Assembly: GCA_017525505.1 (NCBI GenBank)
Contig: JAFXSR010000011.1
Location: 1-60,765 of the forward strand
Reading direction: 5' to 3'
Length of the DNA: 60,765 nt
From: Bacteroidales bacterium
GTDB taxonomy: Bacteria > Bacteroidota > Bacteroidia > Bacteroidales > WCHB1-69
The position numbers and the translations under genes were made by a program. Shown here piece by piece: positions 36,151 through 44,124 of this stretch (positions are counted from its first letter, which is position 1; each line of letters begins with the position of its first letter). The notes below the pieces were generated by a model. That model did not search any database. It saw only the letters and a list, made by a program, of their open reading frames with translations, and had not been told where the DNA came from.

Positions 36151-37770
36151 ATGAAAAAGATACAAAATATTTGCAGCTTTTTTCAAAAACATATACCGCA
36201 GATACATGCGAAAACCATTCATACACTATGCTTTTGCATGTTGATGCTAACGGTCCTTGCCGTCCAAGGCAATGGTGACCCTGTGGCCTTGCATTCCGCC
36301 ATCACCCTGTCACGCACCCCTGTGGCGATGCACATCCATGAGGTGCAATTGGTGGACGAATTCGTCACTTTCACCCCGCGCGACCGCTACATGGAAGTAA
36401 ATGTGCGCTACCTGCTGCACAACCACTCCGACCGTTCGTTTGAAAAGCTGCCCTACGGTTTCCCTATCGACTACTTTGGCAGCGGCTCTGCCAAATGGGA
36501 GGACTTGGACGATGTGAGCGAATCACAACAGGAAACCGGCTGGCGTGACAGCTACATCCAGAATGTGAGTTTCACGCTTGGAGGAGTTCAGTTGTCCTGG
36601 CAGTGCTCACGAGATAGCATTATCGTTCCTCGTCAGAAAAAATTCTCATTTGACGCTTTTCTTGATGTAATGCCAGACAGTGCGGACACCTACAGCCAGC
36701 GGATTATTGACAGTTTGTATGCCTTATACGGAGAGGAACTCTACACTTATACCAAGCCCATCTCGCGCCGCTGGTATTACACCTACCTGAACATACCAGC
36801 ACAGAGTTATGTAGTGCTTGAAGTGCACTACACCGTAGAATGCGCCCTTTCGGAAGGAGCATATTACCGCAAATTCAACCTGCTGGAATACATACCTAAC
36901 TATTACTGGGAATTGCGTTTTCAATACGACTTCTCGCCGGCCGCTTACTGGGGCAACGGACATGCCGACCATTTTACCGCCACCCTCGACACCACAGGCA
37001 TACGCATTCTCAACGACCAACGCTGGCTCCGTGCACAGGACTGCCGTGCAAATGGCATACAAGGCTTGCCCATGCAGCGAAAGGGTCAGCTATATCAGTA
37101 TGAAACACAACACTTTGACTTAGCAGCAACCAAGCCTTTCGTGCTAGACTATAAACTCACCCAAGCTCCACACCAGTCTTTGGACCGATTACTGAACCAT
37201 CGTATTCCCTCCTCTGAATACACTATCGAGGTAAGCGGAGCAGACAAGAAATACCCTGCCGCCAACCTCAGTGATCTCAGCCCCGCGACAGCCACAGTGC
37301 TAAAACCAAACCAAAACGACTCCATCTATATCACCATCCGTTTTCACAAGCCCACGGCACTTGAGGGAATGCTGTTGCTGAACGGCTACACCAAAAATGC
37401 CGAGACCTATCGCAACAATTCACGTATTGACAGTCTATGCGTTTTTGGCTCAAGATTTTATGTATATGAAATTGACGGCAGAAAAGAAACAAGTCGGTAC
37501 AATAATGACCGTTACGATATGCTCTTTGGTGAAAAAGAGTGGATAAAAAAATATACGGACTATAAAATATTGCCTAGAAAATATACCGGACATTCCCCAA
37601 AAAACTTTGATTGGCAGTCACTGGTGGACGATGCCATGATGCTGGGTCTCAGCGATGGTCCCTGGGGCGACACCTGCTACGAAGAAATCCGCATTATCAT
37701 CACTGCCGCCGCCAAAGGCCTCAAATACGACGACCTCTGCGTATCAGAGATTATTCTGGTTGGGAAGTGA
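36151..37770 (+). CDS. Secreted protein with C-terminal NADase-type glycan-binding-like domain
   Basis: The 539-residue protein has a signal-like hydrophobic segment (IHTLCFCMLMLTVLAVQ, residues 28-44). Residues 60-330 form a beta-rich region with DRYMEVNVRYLLHNHS and PYGFPIDYFG, which resembles DUF4424-type secreted proteins. The last 170 residues (from PAANLSDLSPATA) resemble a discoidin-like NADase-type glycan-binding domain, ending in YDDLCVSEIILVGK, a typical finish. Role unknown; carbohydrate or surface binding is a guess. The frame extends to an ATG at 36112, but the signal region fits better with 36151. Confidence 0.75.
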   Translation: MKKIQNICSFFQKHIPQIHAKTIHTLCFCMLMLTVLAVQGNGDPVALHSAITLSRTPVAMHIHEVQLVDEFVTFTPRDRYMEVNVRYLLHNHSDRSFEKLPYGFPIDYFGSGSAKWEDLDDVSESQQETGWRDSYIQNVSFTLGGVQLSWQCSRDSIIVPRQKKFSFDAFLDVMPDSADTYSQRIIDSLYALYGEELYTYTKPISRRWYYTYLNIPAQSYVVLEVHYTVECALSEGAYYRKFNLLEYIPNYYWELRFQYDFSPAAYWGNGHADHFTATLDTTGIRILNDQRWLRAQDCRANGIQGLPMQRKGQLYQYETQHFDLAATKPFVLDYKLTQAPHQSLDRLLNHRIPSSEYTIEVSGADKKYPAANLSDLSPATATVLKPNQNDSIYITIRFHKPTALEGMLLLNGYTKNAETYRNNSRIDSLCVFGSRFYVYEIDGRKETSRYNNDRYDMLFGEKEWIKKYTDYKILPRKYTGHSPKNFDWQSLVDDAMMLGLSDGPWGDTCYEEIRIIITAAAKGLKYDDLCVSEIILVGK

Positions 37771-37836
37771 TATTGTAAATCACAACGTTTTTACAGAATG
37801 CGAGATTACATGTATGCGGAATTGTAGGATTTTCTG

Positions 37837-37844
37837 TACTTTTG
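37837..37844 (+). promoter_or_regulatory. Promoter -7 element for the EEP-family gene
   Basis: TACTTTTG overlaps the first in-frame ATG (37842), so that ATG cannot be the start; the ATG at 37875 is used. Confidence 0.7.
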
Positions 37845-37874
37845 CAAATTACAATTGTTAAAATACAAAAGCAC

Positions 37875-38852
37875 ATGAACCAACACTATATTCTTCCCAA
37901 ACGCCTGATATTCTTCAGCTTTTTCCTGTTTCTTGTCATCTCCGTCTCTGCACAGGAGATGCTTGTCGGCAGCTACAACATCCGCTATAAGAACTGGAAC
38001 GACAGTGTGCAGGGCTACCAGTGGCCTAAACGCTGCCAGGTAATCTGCGACCAGGTTAACTTCATGGCTCCCGTCATTTTCGGCACCCAAGAGGTGCTGT
38101 ACAGCCAGCTCCTTGACATGCACAAAGCGTTGGACGGCTACGACTATATCGGCATAGGGCGCGATGATGGCAAGCACGGCGGTGAACACGAGGCCATCTT
38201 TTACAAAAAAGACAAGCTCCAACTCCTTGACCACGGCGACTTCTGGCTCAACGAGACGCCTGACAAACCCGCTTTAGGTTGGGACGCGGCCTGCATCCGT
38301 ATATGCACTTGGGGCAAGTTTTCGGTGAAGAACACACAAAACGACGCAAGCGACAAGCAGTCCAACACCCACCCTGAAAACGCCAAAACCTTTTACTATT
38401 TCAACCTTCACATGGACCATGTAGGCGTGGTAGCCCGGCGCGAGGCAGCCAAGTTAGTGGTAAAACGCATCAAAGAGATGACCGACGGCCTTCCTATCAT
38501 CCTCACCGGTGATTTCAACGTGGACCAAAACGATGAAATATACACCATCTTCACCCAGTCGGGATTGTTGAAAGACTCCTACGATGCCGCCCGCATACGC
38601 TTTGCGGAGAATGGCACCTTCAACGCATTCAAAACGGAATACTTCACCCAGAACCGTATCGACCACGTGTTTGTGTCGCCTTCCGCACAGGTGGAGGCTT
38701 ACGGTGTGCTCACCGACAGTTACTGGACTCCTAACGAACGCTCAGATGTGAGCCAAAAGGCCTCCGACGCTCCTCAGGAAATCACCTTCAGTCCTTATAC
38801 CCGCCGCAATCCCTCGGATCATTACCCGGTATTCGTGAGATTGAAGTTTTGA
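37875..38852 (+). CDS. Secreted endonuclease/exonuclease/phosphatase family protein
   Basis: The 325-residue protein has a signal peptide (RLIFFSFFLFLVISVSAQ) and the DNase I-like EEP fold: VGSYNIRYKN, FGTQEV (catalytic Glu), NLHMDHVG, ILTGDFNVDQND and RIDHVFVS, ending in SDHYPVFVRLKF. All catalytic positions look intact. Such Bacteroidetes proteins are periplasmic or surface enzymes acting on nucleic acids, sugar phosphates or phosphodiesters; the substrate is not clear. Confidence 0.92.
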   Translation: MNQHYILPKRLIFFSFFLFLVISVSAQEMLVGSYNIRYKNWNDSVQGYQWPKRCQVICDQVNFMAPVIFGTQEVLYSQLLDMHKALDGYDYIGIGRDDGKHGGEHEAIFYKKDKLQLLDHGDFWLNETPDKPALGWDAACIRICTWGKFSVKNTQNDASDKQSNTHPENAKTFYYFNLHMDHVGVVARREAAKLVVKRIKEMTDGLPIILTGDFNVDQNDEIYTIFTQSGLLKDSYDAARIRFAENGTFNAFKTEYFTQNRIDHVFVSPSAQVEAYGVLTDSYWTPNERSDVSQKASDAPQEITFSPYTRRNPSDHYPVFVRLKF

Positions 38853-38854
38853 TT

Positions 38855-38905
38855 TGCTAATTAACTATTTTGCTAATTTGCTAATTATCATTAGCACATT
38901 GAAAA
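38855..38905. repeat. AT-rich TTTGCTAAT repeat before azlC
   Basis: TTTGCTAATTAACTATTTTG and further TTTGCTAAT copies, then CATTAGCACATTG, lead into the azlC promoter as at 18035-18082 and 24541-24570. Confidence 0.75.
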
Positions 38906-38911
38906 AATCAC

Positions 38912-38919
38912 TACCTTTG
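38912..38919 (+). promoter_or_regulatory. Promoter -7 element for azlCD
   Basis: TACCTTTG, 40 nt before the GTG at 38960. Confidence 0.75.
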
Positions 38920-38959
38920 CACTCTGAAATTTTCAGTCTTAAAAAAGACCTAAATCACT

Positions 38960-39889
38960 GTGGTAGAAGAAAGTAAAAAAATCAAGAGTGTAAGCAATCG
39001 GCGCAGTTCACGCCGAAAAGCCACCTTGCGCGCCATGAAATGGAGGCGCGACAAGTTCAACCGTCGTTTGCGCGAGCAGGTCAACGACCTCTTGATTGTG
39101 CGCCGTCTTCCCCGCTTGTTCAAGGTCATGAAGCGCAAGTCTCGCAAGGACCAACCGCAAAGCGACTATACGCGAGGCTTGTTGTTAGGCAAATCCATCG
39201 GTTTAGGCTATGTGCCCGTGTCTTTCACTTTCGGTTTGGTGGCTGTGCAGATGGGCTTCGATCCCTGGGTGGCGGTTTTCATCTCGCTCACCAACCTGGC
39301 TTCCGCAGGCCAGTTCGCCGGTATCCGCATGATTGCCGGCGGCGCCCCTGCCATCGAGTTGGCCATGACTACCCTTGTGGTCAATATCCGTTACTTCCTG
39401 ATGAGCCTCTCGCTCACCCAGAAGATAGACAGCAAACTGCCCACTTGGAAACGTTGCATCATGGCTTTTGGCGTCACCGATGAGATATTCGCCTTGGCGG
39501 CCATGGAAAAAGAGGATGTCAGCTTCCCCTTCTTCGGAGGTTTGATGACCTGCCCCATTGTGGGCTGGACTTTAGGGACCGTGCTTGGCGCCTTCGCCGC
39601 CGAGCTGATGCCGCCCTTGGTGCAGGCCTGCATGGGCATCGCCCTGTACTGCATGTTCATCGCCATCATCGTGCCGCCATCAAGAAGCAACAAAAAGATA
39701 TTCTATTCCATCGTGATAGCCTCCGCCCTGTCATGCATGTTCAAATACGTGCCGGGCATCAACCGGATCTCACAAAACGGAGGCGGCTGGTCACTCATCA
39801 TTTCCGCCATCGCCGCAGCCGCGTTATGTGCCACCTTCTTCAAGACCGAGGATGTGGAAGAAACTGAAAGAAAGGAGGTCGCACGATGA
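38960..39889 (+). CDS. azlC: AzlC-family branched-chain amino acid exporter, large subunit
   Basis: Residues 70-305 match AzlC: YTRGLLLGKSIGLGYVPVSFTFGLVAVQMG, then SAGQFAGIRMIAGG and several membrane helices. With AzlD it forms a two-component exporter of branched-chain amino acids or analogues. The first 65 residues are an unusual arginine/lysine-rich stretch (RRSSRRKATLRAMKWRRDK and more) not found in AzlC. The nearest promoter supports a GTG start at 38960, but an internal ATG at 39127 would give a normal-length AzlC of about 254 residues, so the start is uncertain. Confidence 0.88.
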   Translation: MVEESKKIKSVSNRRSSRRKATLRAMKWRRDKFNRRLREQVNDLLIVRRLPRLFKVMKRKSRKDQPQSDYTRGLLLGKSIGLGYVPVSFTFGLVAVQMGFDPWVAVFISLTNLASAGQFAGIRMIAGGAPAIELAMTTLVVNIRYFLMSLSLTQKIDSKLPTWKRCIMAFGVTDEIFALAAMEKEDVSFPFFGGLMTCPIVGWTLGTVLGAFAAELMPPLVQACMGIALYCMFIAIIVPPSRSNKKIFYSIVIASALSCMFKYVPGINRISQNGGGWSLIISAIAAAALCATFFKTEDVEETERKEVAR

Positions 39890-40215
39890 GTCTGTTCACT
39901 TTCTCCACCGCAGGCATCATGCTGGCCGTCATGGCCCTCACCACCTACGCCATTAGGGTAACCCCCATGGCAGTCTTCCACCGCAAGTTAGAGAATCGCT
40001 GGTTCAAGGACTTCATGTTCTACATACCCTTCTGCGTGTTGGCCGCAATGACCTTCCCCGATGTGATATATTCCACCAAAAGTCTCACCTCGGGTGTGGT
40101 CGCCACGGTAGTGGCCCTCATCATGTCGTGGCGCAAACGCGACCTGCTCACTGTCGCCATCGGTGCCGTCCTCGCCGCCGTACTGGTGGAATACCTCAAA
40201 ATGGTGGTGTTCTAA
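39886..40215 (+). CDS. azlD: AzlD-family transport subunit
   Basis: The 109-residue membrane protein has four hydrophobic segments and the AzlD pattern YAIRVTPMAVF, then FMFYIPFCVLAAMTFPDVIY. It overlaps azlC by 4 nt (ATGA), the usual coupled arrangement, and should form the exporter with AzlC. Confidence 0.92.
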   Translation: MSLFTFSTAGIMLAVMALTTYAIRVTPMAVFHRKLENRWFKDFMFYIPFCVLAAMTFPDVIYSTKSLTSGVVATVVALIMSWRKRDLLTVAIGAVLAAVLVEYLKMVVF

Positions 40216-40247
40216 GCTTCCGCTATCATGCTTATTGGTTTGACGTA

Positions 40248-40307
40248 AACGTTGAGTTTTTTCCAAAACCACCCAAAAATTGATAGTTTTGGAAAAAACT
40301 CAACGTT
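40248..40307. repeat. Long perfect palindrome, left copy flanking the ATPase gene
   Basis: Arms of 22 nt at 40248-40269 and 40286-40307 are perfect reverse complements around a 16-nt spacer. They contain GTTGAGTTTTTTCCAAAAC. The same element recurs on the other side of the ATPase gene at 41806-41864. It lies between the azlD stop and the ATPase promoter. Confidence 0.9.
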
Positions 40308-40324
40308 ATTTCAGAAAAATTTTC

Positions 40325-40332
40325 TACCTTTG
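40325..40332 (+). promoter_or_regulatory. Promoter -7 element for the 40353 ATPase
   Basis: TACCTTTG, 20 nt before the ATG, just inside the left palindrome. Confidence 0.75.
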
Positions 40333-40352
40333 CAAATAAAAAAAGATATGAT

Positions 40353-41777
40353 ATGGATAAATTGATTGGCAGAGAGCAGGAAATCAGGTTGTTAAATCAA
40401 TATACCTCATCCAAGCGGCCTGAATTTGTGGCCATATATGGTAGAAGACGTGTGGGTAAGACGTTTCTCGTTAATCGGCTATTCACAGGAAAACTGACAT
40501 TTTCAATGACAGGTGTCTTAGAGGGCACCAAGGACGAACAAATGGAGGCCTTCATTGACGCCATGCAGGAATACAGCGGTGAACTGATTGACAAGCCGAA
40601 GACTTGGATGGAAGCTTTCCGTATCCTGAAAAATTTCCTGAAGAAAAAGGTCGCTCTGAGACAACGCTGCATTGTGTTTTTTGACGAATTGCCTTCAATG
40701 GACACGCAGCGTTCAGGTTTTGTCAGGGCATTGGGTTATTTCTGGAACAGCTGGGCTTCACTGCAAAACAACCTCACATTGATAGTGTGCGGCTCAGCCA
40801 CATCATGGATGATCCGTCACATCGTGGACGACAAAGGAGGACTGCACGACCGCATTACTCACGAGATGCACCTACGTCCCTTCACCCTGCTTGAGACGGA
40901 ACTCTATCTGGAAAACAACGGATTCCTATGGGACAGGTTGTCGGTGATGCAGGTCTATATGGCTCTCGGCGGAATCCCATACTATCTGGGGCTGCTCCAC
41001 CGCAATGAAAGTTTTGCCATGAACATCGACCGTCTGTTCTTCAGTGAGGACGAAGAGATGAGACGGGAATATCGGCGGCTTTACAGCACGCTCTTCAAAT
41101 CACCCGACTCCTATACCTCCATTGTGGAAGCCCTGTCAAAAGTACGTGCAGGATTGACGCGCAACGAACTGAAAAAGGCACTCGGCAAAGATTCCAGCGG
41201 CTCGCTGAGTAACAAACTGGAAGACCTTGTCAATTGTGACATTATTCGCAAGTATGTAGTCCGAGAAAAAGAAATTAAAAAAAACTCAGCCATCTATCAG
41301 TTGACGGACTTCTACTCATTGTTCTATCTGACATTTGTCCCAAGGGCGGAAGCCGAGACGGGCTATTGGAACAATCACATCGGAACACCGGAGGTGAACA
41401 CTTGGCTCGGTTTGAGCTTTGAACGACTATGTATGGCTCATGTCTCACAAATCAGGCAAGCGATGCATCTCGACCGTATAGCGACAAGATGCTACTCTTG
41501 GCGAAGCAAGAGAATAACTCCCAAGGCCCAAATAGACATGATTCTGGAACGTGCTGACAACATCATCAATGTTTTCGAAATAAAGTATAGCGAAGCGGAG
41601 TACACATTGGATAAAAAGGAGAACAGCAAGCTGCGCAACAGAATTGAGGCATTCCGCAAAGAGACGGAAGCCAAAGAGGCTTTGTGGCCAACGCTCATCA
41701 CGACATACGGATTGACCCAAGGCACTTACTCTTCTACTTTTGTGGCAACACTAACAATGGATGATTTATTTTTATAG
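40353..41777 (+). CDS. AAA ATPase with C-terminal DUF234-like domain
   Basis: The 474-residue protein begins LIGREQEIRLLNQ, with Walker A GRRRVGKT (about residues 30-37), Walker B CIVFFDELPSMD and sensor LIVCGSATSWM. A winged-helix region (GLTRNELKKALG) follows, then a DUF234/PD-(D/E)XK-like C-terminus (AQIDMILERADNIINVFEIKY). It belongs to the archaeal-type ATPase group found patchily in Bacteroidetes. It is framed by two copies of one palindrome, so gene and flanks look like a unit. Function unproven. Confidence 0.9.
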   Translation: MDKLIGREQEIRLLNQYTSSKRPEFVAIYGRRRVGKTFLVNRLFTGKLTFSMTGVLEGTKDEQMEAFIDAMQEYSGELIDKPKTWMEAFRILKNFLKKKVALRQRCIVFFDELPSMDTQRSGFVRALGYFWNSWASLQNNLTLIVCGSATSWMIRHIVDDKGGLHDRITHEMHLRPFTLLETELYLENNGFLWDRLSVMQVYMALGGIPYYLGLLHRNESFAMNIDRLFFSEDEEMRREYRRLYSTLFKSPDSYTSIVEALSKVRAGLTRNELKKALGKDSSGSLSNKLEDLVNCDIIRKYVVREKEIKKNSAIYQLTDFYSLFYLTFVPRAEAETGYWNNHIGTPEVNTWLGLSFERLCMAHVSQIRQAMHLDRIATRCYSWRSKRITPKAQIDMILERADNIINVFEIKYSEAEYTLDKKENSKLRNRIEAFRKETEAKEALWPTLITTYGLTQGTYSSTFVATLTMDDLFL

Positions 41778-41805
41778 AATGTCCATATAATTTTCCTGCT
41801 ATAAG

Positions 41806-41864
41806 AAGTTGAGTTTTTTCCAAAACTACCCTAAAATTGATAGTTTTGGAAAAAACTCAACGTT
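41806..41864. repeat. Long palindrome, right copy flanking the ATPase gene
   Basis: Arms at 41808-41828 and 41841-41861 are perfect reverse complements around a 12-nt spacer. The sequence matches the left copy at 40248-40307 apart from one missing base at the outer left end and a few changes in the spacer. After it, 41865-42124 is AT-rich with no gene seen. Confidence 0.9.
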
Positions 41865-42124
41865 AAATATTGTTCAATAGTGAAATACTATTGAAATAAA
41901 TATCTCCTAACTACATCTAAAAAGCCATTACATACGTTGACTTCCCAACCCATTTTGAGACGTATCAATCTTTCACAAAATTCCAATACTATTTCATTGC
42001 CAGTGGAATGGAGTGGTATAATAATAAAATAGGAGGGTGTGTAAAAAACACTCTCCTAATAAATAGTTTTTAAATTTGTGGAATCAACCACAACATAACT
42101 AGCACATTCCTAGGTTATCCTAAG

Positions 42125-42544
42125 TTATTCTATTTTATACGTTGACGTATTAACCTTACTCATCTTATAGACTTTTGTTCCTGCCGAAACCGATTCTAAT
42201 ATCGCATTGGTAAAATCACCTTCTATTGCCAATTTCACCGCACCATTTATTGCACAAGCTGCCATAACAGCACCATAAACATAACATACTGGATTACCTG
42301 CTCCTGCAAATGCACACATTAAACCAATTGGCACTGATACCTCTTTTCTAGATAACACCTTACAAAATTCATCCACAGTACTAGTAGCATACAAAAGGAC
42401 TTCCATTGTCCGACTATTAACTTCTAGCACTTGGAAATAAATCGTGTCGTTTACTTCATTATAAACAGTAACTTGGTTTGCATTTGCTTTAAAAGAACTC
42501 AGAATCATACAACAAACTATTCCTAAAAAAATTATTTTCTTCAT
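42125..42544 (-). CDS. Small exported hypothetical protein
   Basis: The 139-residue product has a clear signal peptide (MKKIIFLGIVCCMILSSFKANA). The mature part starts with two short strands (VTVYNEVNDTIYFQVLEV) and has a hydrophobic, alanine-rich centre with three cysteines (GLMCAFAGAGNPVCYVYGAVMAAC split by short polar gaps). I recognise no family. The gene is AT-rich and isolated; the structured element at 42634-42847 lies upstream on the same strand and may be its leader. Confidence 0.6.
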   Translation of the reverse strand: MKKIIFLGIVCCMILSSFKANANQVTVYNEVNDTIYFQVLEVNSRTMEVLLYATSTVDEFCKVLSRKEVSVPIGLMCAFAGAGNPVCYVYGAVMAACAINGAVKLAIEGDFTNAILESVSAGTKVYKMSKVNTSTYKIE

Positions 42545-42633
42545 ACTTTTTTTCAGCCGCGTTATATCCCATCCGGCTCCATCGGTTTTGGTAAATTAAA
42601 TTTGATTATTGTTTTGTGCCAGCTGAAGGATAT

Positions 42634-42847
42634 TTATGCACACAAAAAAAGCGTGGCACTTTTTCGCTTTCATTGGCTATTCTGAGGTCTTGGACTACCT
42701 AATCTACTCAATTACAACGAGTAAAGCCCACGCCAGTTGGCGGGAACGTCGTTGCTTTACTCTGGGTAGATTAACTGAAAGTGTCCAAGTTTCAGAATAA
42801 CCAGTGTACAAGCTACTTCGCTTTTCCTTATTCTATGATGTGCATAA
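42634..42847 (-). ncRNA. Candidate structured RNA: 214-nt rod-like nested palindrome
   Basis: Eight stems nest in strict order around a centre at 42736: TTATGCACA (42634/42839), AAAAGCG (42647/42819), TGGYTATTCTGA (42674/42792), CTTGGAC (42689/42783), TAATCTAC (42700/42766), GAGTAAAGC (42719/42754) and CGCCA (42731/42738), with small internal loops. A minus-strand TATGTTTG box at 42916-42923 would start a transcript about 60 nt before it. A rod of this length recalls 6S RNA in general shape, but I cannot confirm that; a MITE-like DNA element or a leader of the 42544 gene are alternatives. No protein frame fits. Confidence 0.45.
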
Positions 42848-42915
42848 CTGAATTATGCGGATTTACTCATAGGCGTTCTATTTTCGTTACTATTCATTTC
42901 TATGTTTTTCGTCTG

Positions 42916-42923
42916 CAAACATA
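42916..42923 (-). promoter_or_regulatory. Promoter -7 element upstream of the rod-like element
   Basis: TATGTTTG on the minus strand. It is the only good -7 box between the mraZ region and the 42544 gene on that strand; no clear -33 element is seen. Confidence 0.45.
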
Positions 42924-43268
42924 CAACATTATTTTTGAATACTGATATGTCAAAAACTTTTTTTTTGCATTTCAATAATTTTTTGTGCATTTGCATTACG
43001 GAATTACGTAGCGTAATTTACGCAATGAAAATAAAATTAATAGTGTCTGAAATATGAAAGATTGTCTGACAAATACATTGTTTATGACCGTCTCCTCGGC
43101 ATTTGGCTCAGCAGACTGTAATTGGCGCATTAATACTGATTTGAATCCAGAATTCAATATCTGTGCAATTTTTCAGTTGAATTTTGAATCTTGAACTTTG
43201 AATTCATTATTCTGTCCCCTGACCCCTAACCCCTAATCCCTGAATTAACATTCCCCTGTGGAAAGCAT

Positions 43269-43291
43269 AACGACCTTCGGGTCGTTTTTTT
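43269..43291 (+). terminator. Rho-independent terminator with TTCG loop
   Basis: AACGACC-ttcg-GGTCGTT runs into a tract of seven T. It points toward mraZ, although no gene is recognised upstream on this strand; 42924-43268 contains GAATTC/TTGAA-type simple repeats (43145-43205) and CCCCTAACCCCTAA-type repeats. It may shield the dcw operon from upstream transcription. Confidence 0.8.
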
Positions 43292-43362
43292 GTTGATAAC
43301 CTCCCATTTCGTTCCAAAAGTTTCCATTTTTTTCCAGATTTCTCCGAAAATCAACATCTTTC

Positions 43363-43584
43363 TGTGGAAAATTTTGGAATTACATCCTTTTTATTATTAT
43401 ATATTATTGATTTACAGCTTTTTATATTTAATTACAAAAATTGGAATTTATATGCTGAAAATCAATATTTTAGACAAATTTATACTTTGACTAAAAATTT
43501 TTGCCATTTTTTTCCACACTAATTTTCAATAAGTTAAATCTATTTTTCATCTTTTTACAATCAAAAATATAAAAATGTGGAAAA
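43363..43584. promoter_or_regulatory. Three TTTTCCACA boxes in the AT-rich mraZ leader region
   Basis: TGTGGAAAA occurs at 43363-43371 and 43576-43584, and its complement TTTTCCACA at 43510-43518. They may be operators for MraZ, which autoregulates dcw clusters through repeated GTGG-type boxes in other bacteria. They also fit the relaxed DnaA-box consensus TTWTNCACA. The sequence cannot decide between these. Confidence 0.4.
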
Positions 43585-43601
43585 CCTATTATTATTTTCT
43601 A

Positions 43602-43609
43602 TATTTTTG
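43602..43609 (+). promoter_or_regulatory. Promoter -7 element for the dcw operon
   Basis: TATTTTTG, 27 nt before the mraZ ATG and just downstream of the last TGTGGAAAA box. Confidence 0.65.
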
Positions 43610-43635
43610 CCATTGATAAAACCAAAGAAAAAAAG

Positions 43636-44124
43636 ATGTCAGGATTCGATTACGGTTATTGGGAAGTTGCCATCGAGAAGCATGGGCGTATCAAACTGCC
43701 GACCATGCTGCTGAAGGCATTGGACGAGGACGACCGTAAGAGTTTTGTGGTGACCCCCGGTTTCGGCAACCATGTGGCCCTGTGGACCATGAAGGCCTAT
43801 CAGAAACAAATCGACTACCTCAACTCTTTGGACAGAAACATCATAGCAATAAAGAAATACCGCAACGCATTTCTTACGCGCAATACCTTTGTGGAATGCG
43901 ACTCACAAGACCGTCTCGTCATCCCGAAACCATTCATGGAAATGTATAACATTGACCGTGAAGTAGTTCTATTGTTAGACAATGGCAAAATCGAGTTATG
44001 GAACAGCGAAGAGTACCACAAAGAGTTCGACATGACACCTGAAGAACTGAACAAGTTGAACGAAGCCATCCATCTTGGCCAATTTAATACTGCGCGAAAG
44101 GAGGAAACCAATGAGTTATCATAA
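43636..44124 (+). CDS. mraZ: Transcriptional regulator MraZ
   Basis: MraZ is a dodecameric AbrB/SpoVT-fold DNA-binding protein that represses the dcw operon it heads. The 162-residue protein has both half-motifs: VAIEKHGRIKLPTMLLKAL near the start and FVECDSQDRLVIPKPFMEMY in the middle, followed by VVLLLDNGKIELWNSEEY. It is the first gene of the cluster and its end overlaps rsmH by 14 nt. Confidence 0.95.
   Translation: MSGFDYGYWEVAIEKHGRIKLPTMLLKALDEDDRKSFVVTPGFGNHVALWTMKAYQKQIDYLNSLDRNIIAIKKYRNAFLTRNTFVECDSQDRLVIPKPFMEMYNIDREVVLLLDNGKIELWNSEEYHKEFDMTPEELNKLNEAIHLGQFNTARKEETNELS

Noticed and set aside
42634..42847. Integron attC site or retron msd
   Set aside because: No integrase, reverse transcriptase or attC core motifs are present in the window.
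43290..43490. 66-codon frame before mraZ
   Set aside because: Very AT-rich sequence with no start signals; it lies in the dcw leader region.
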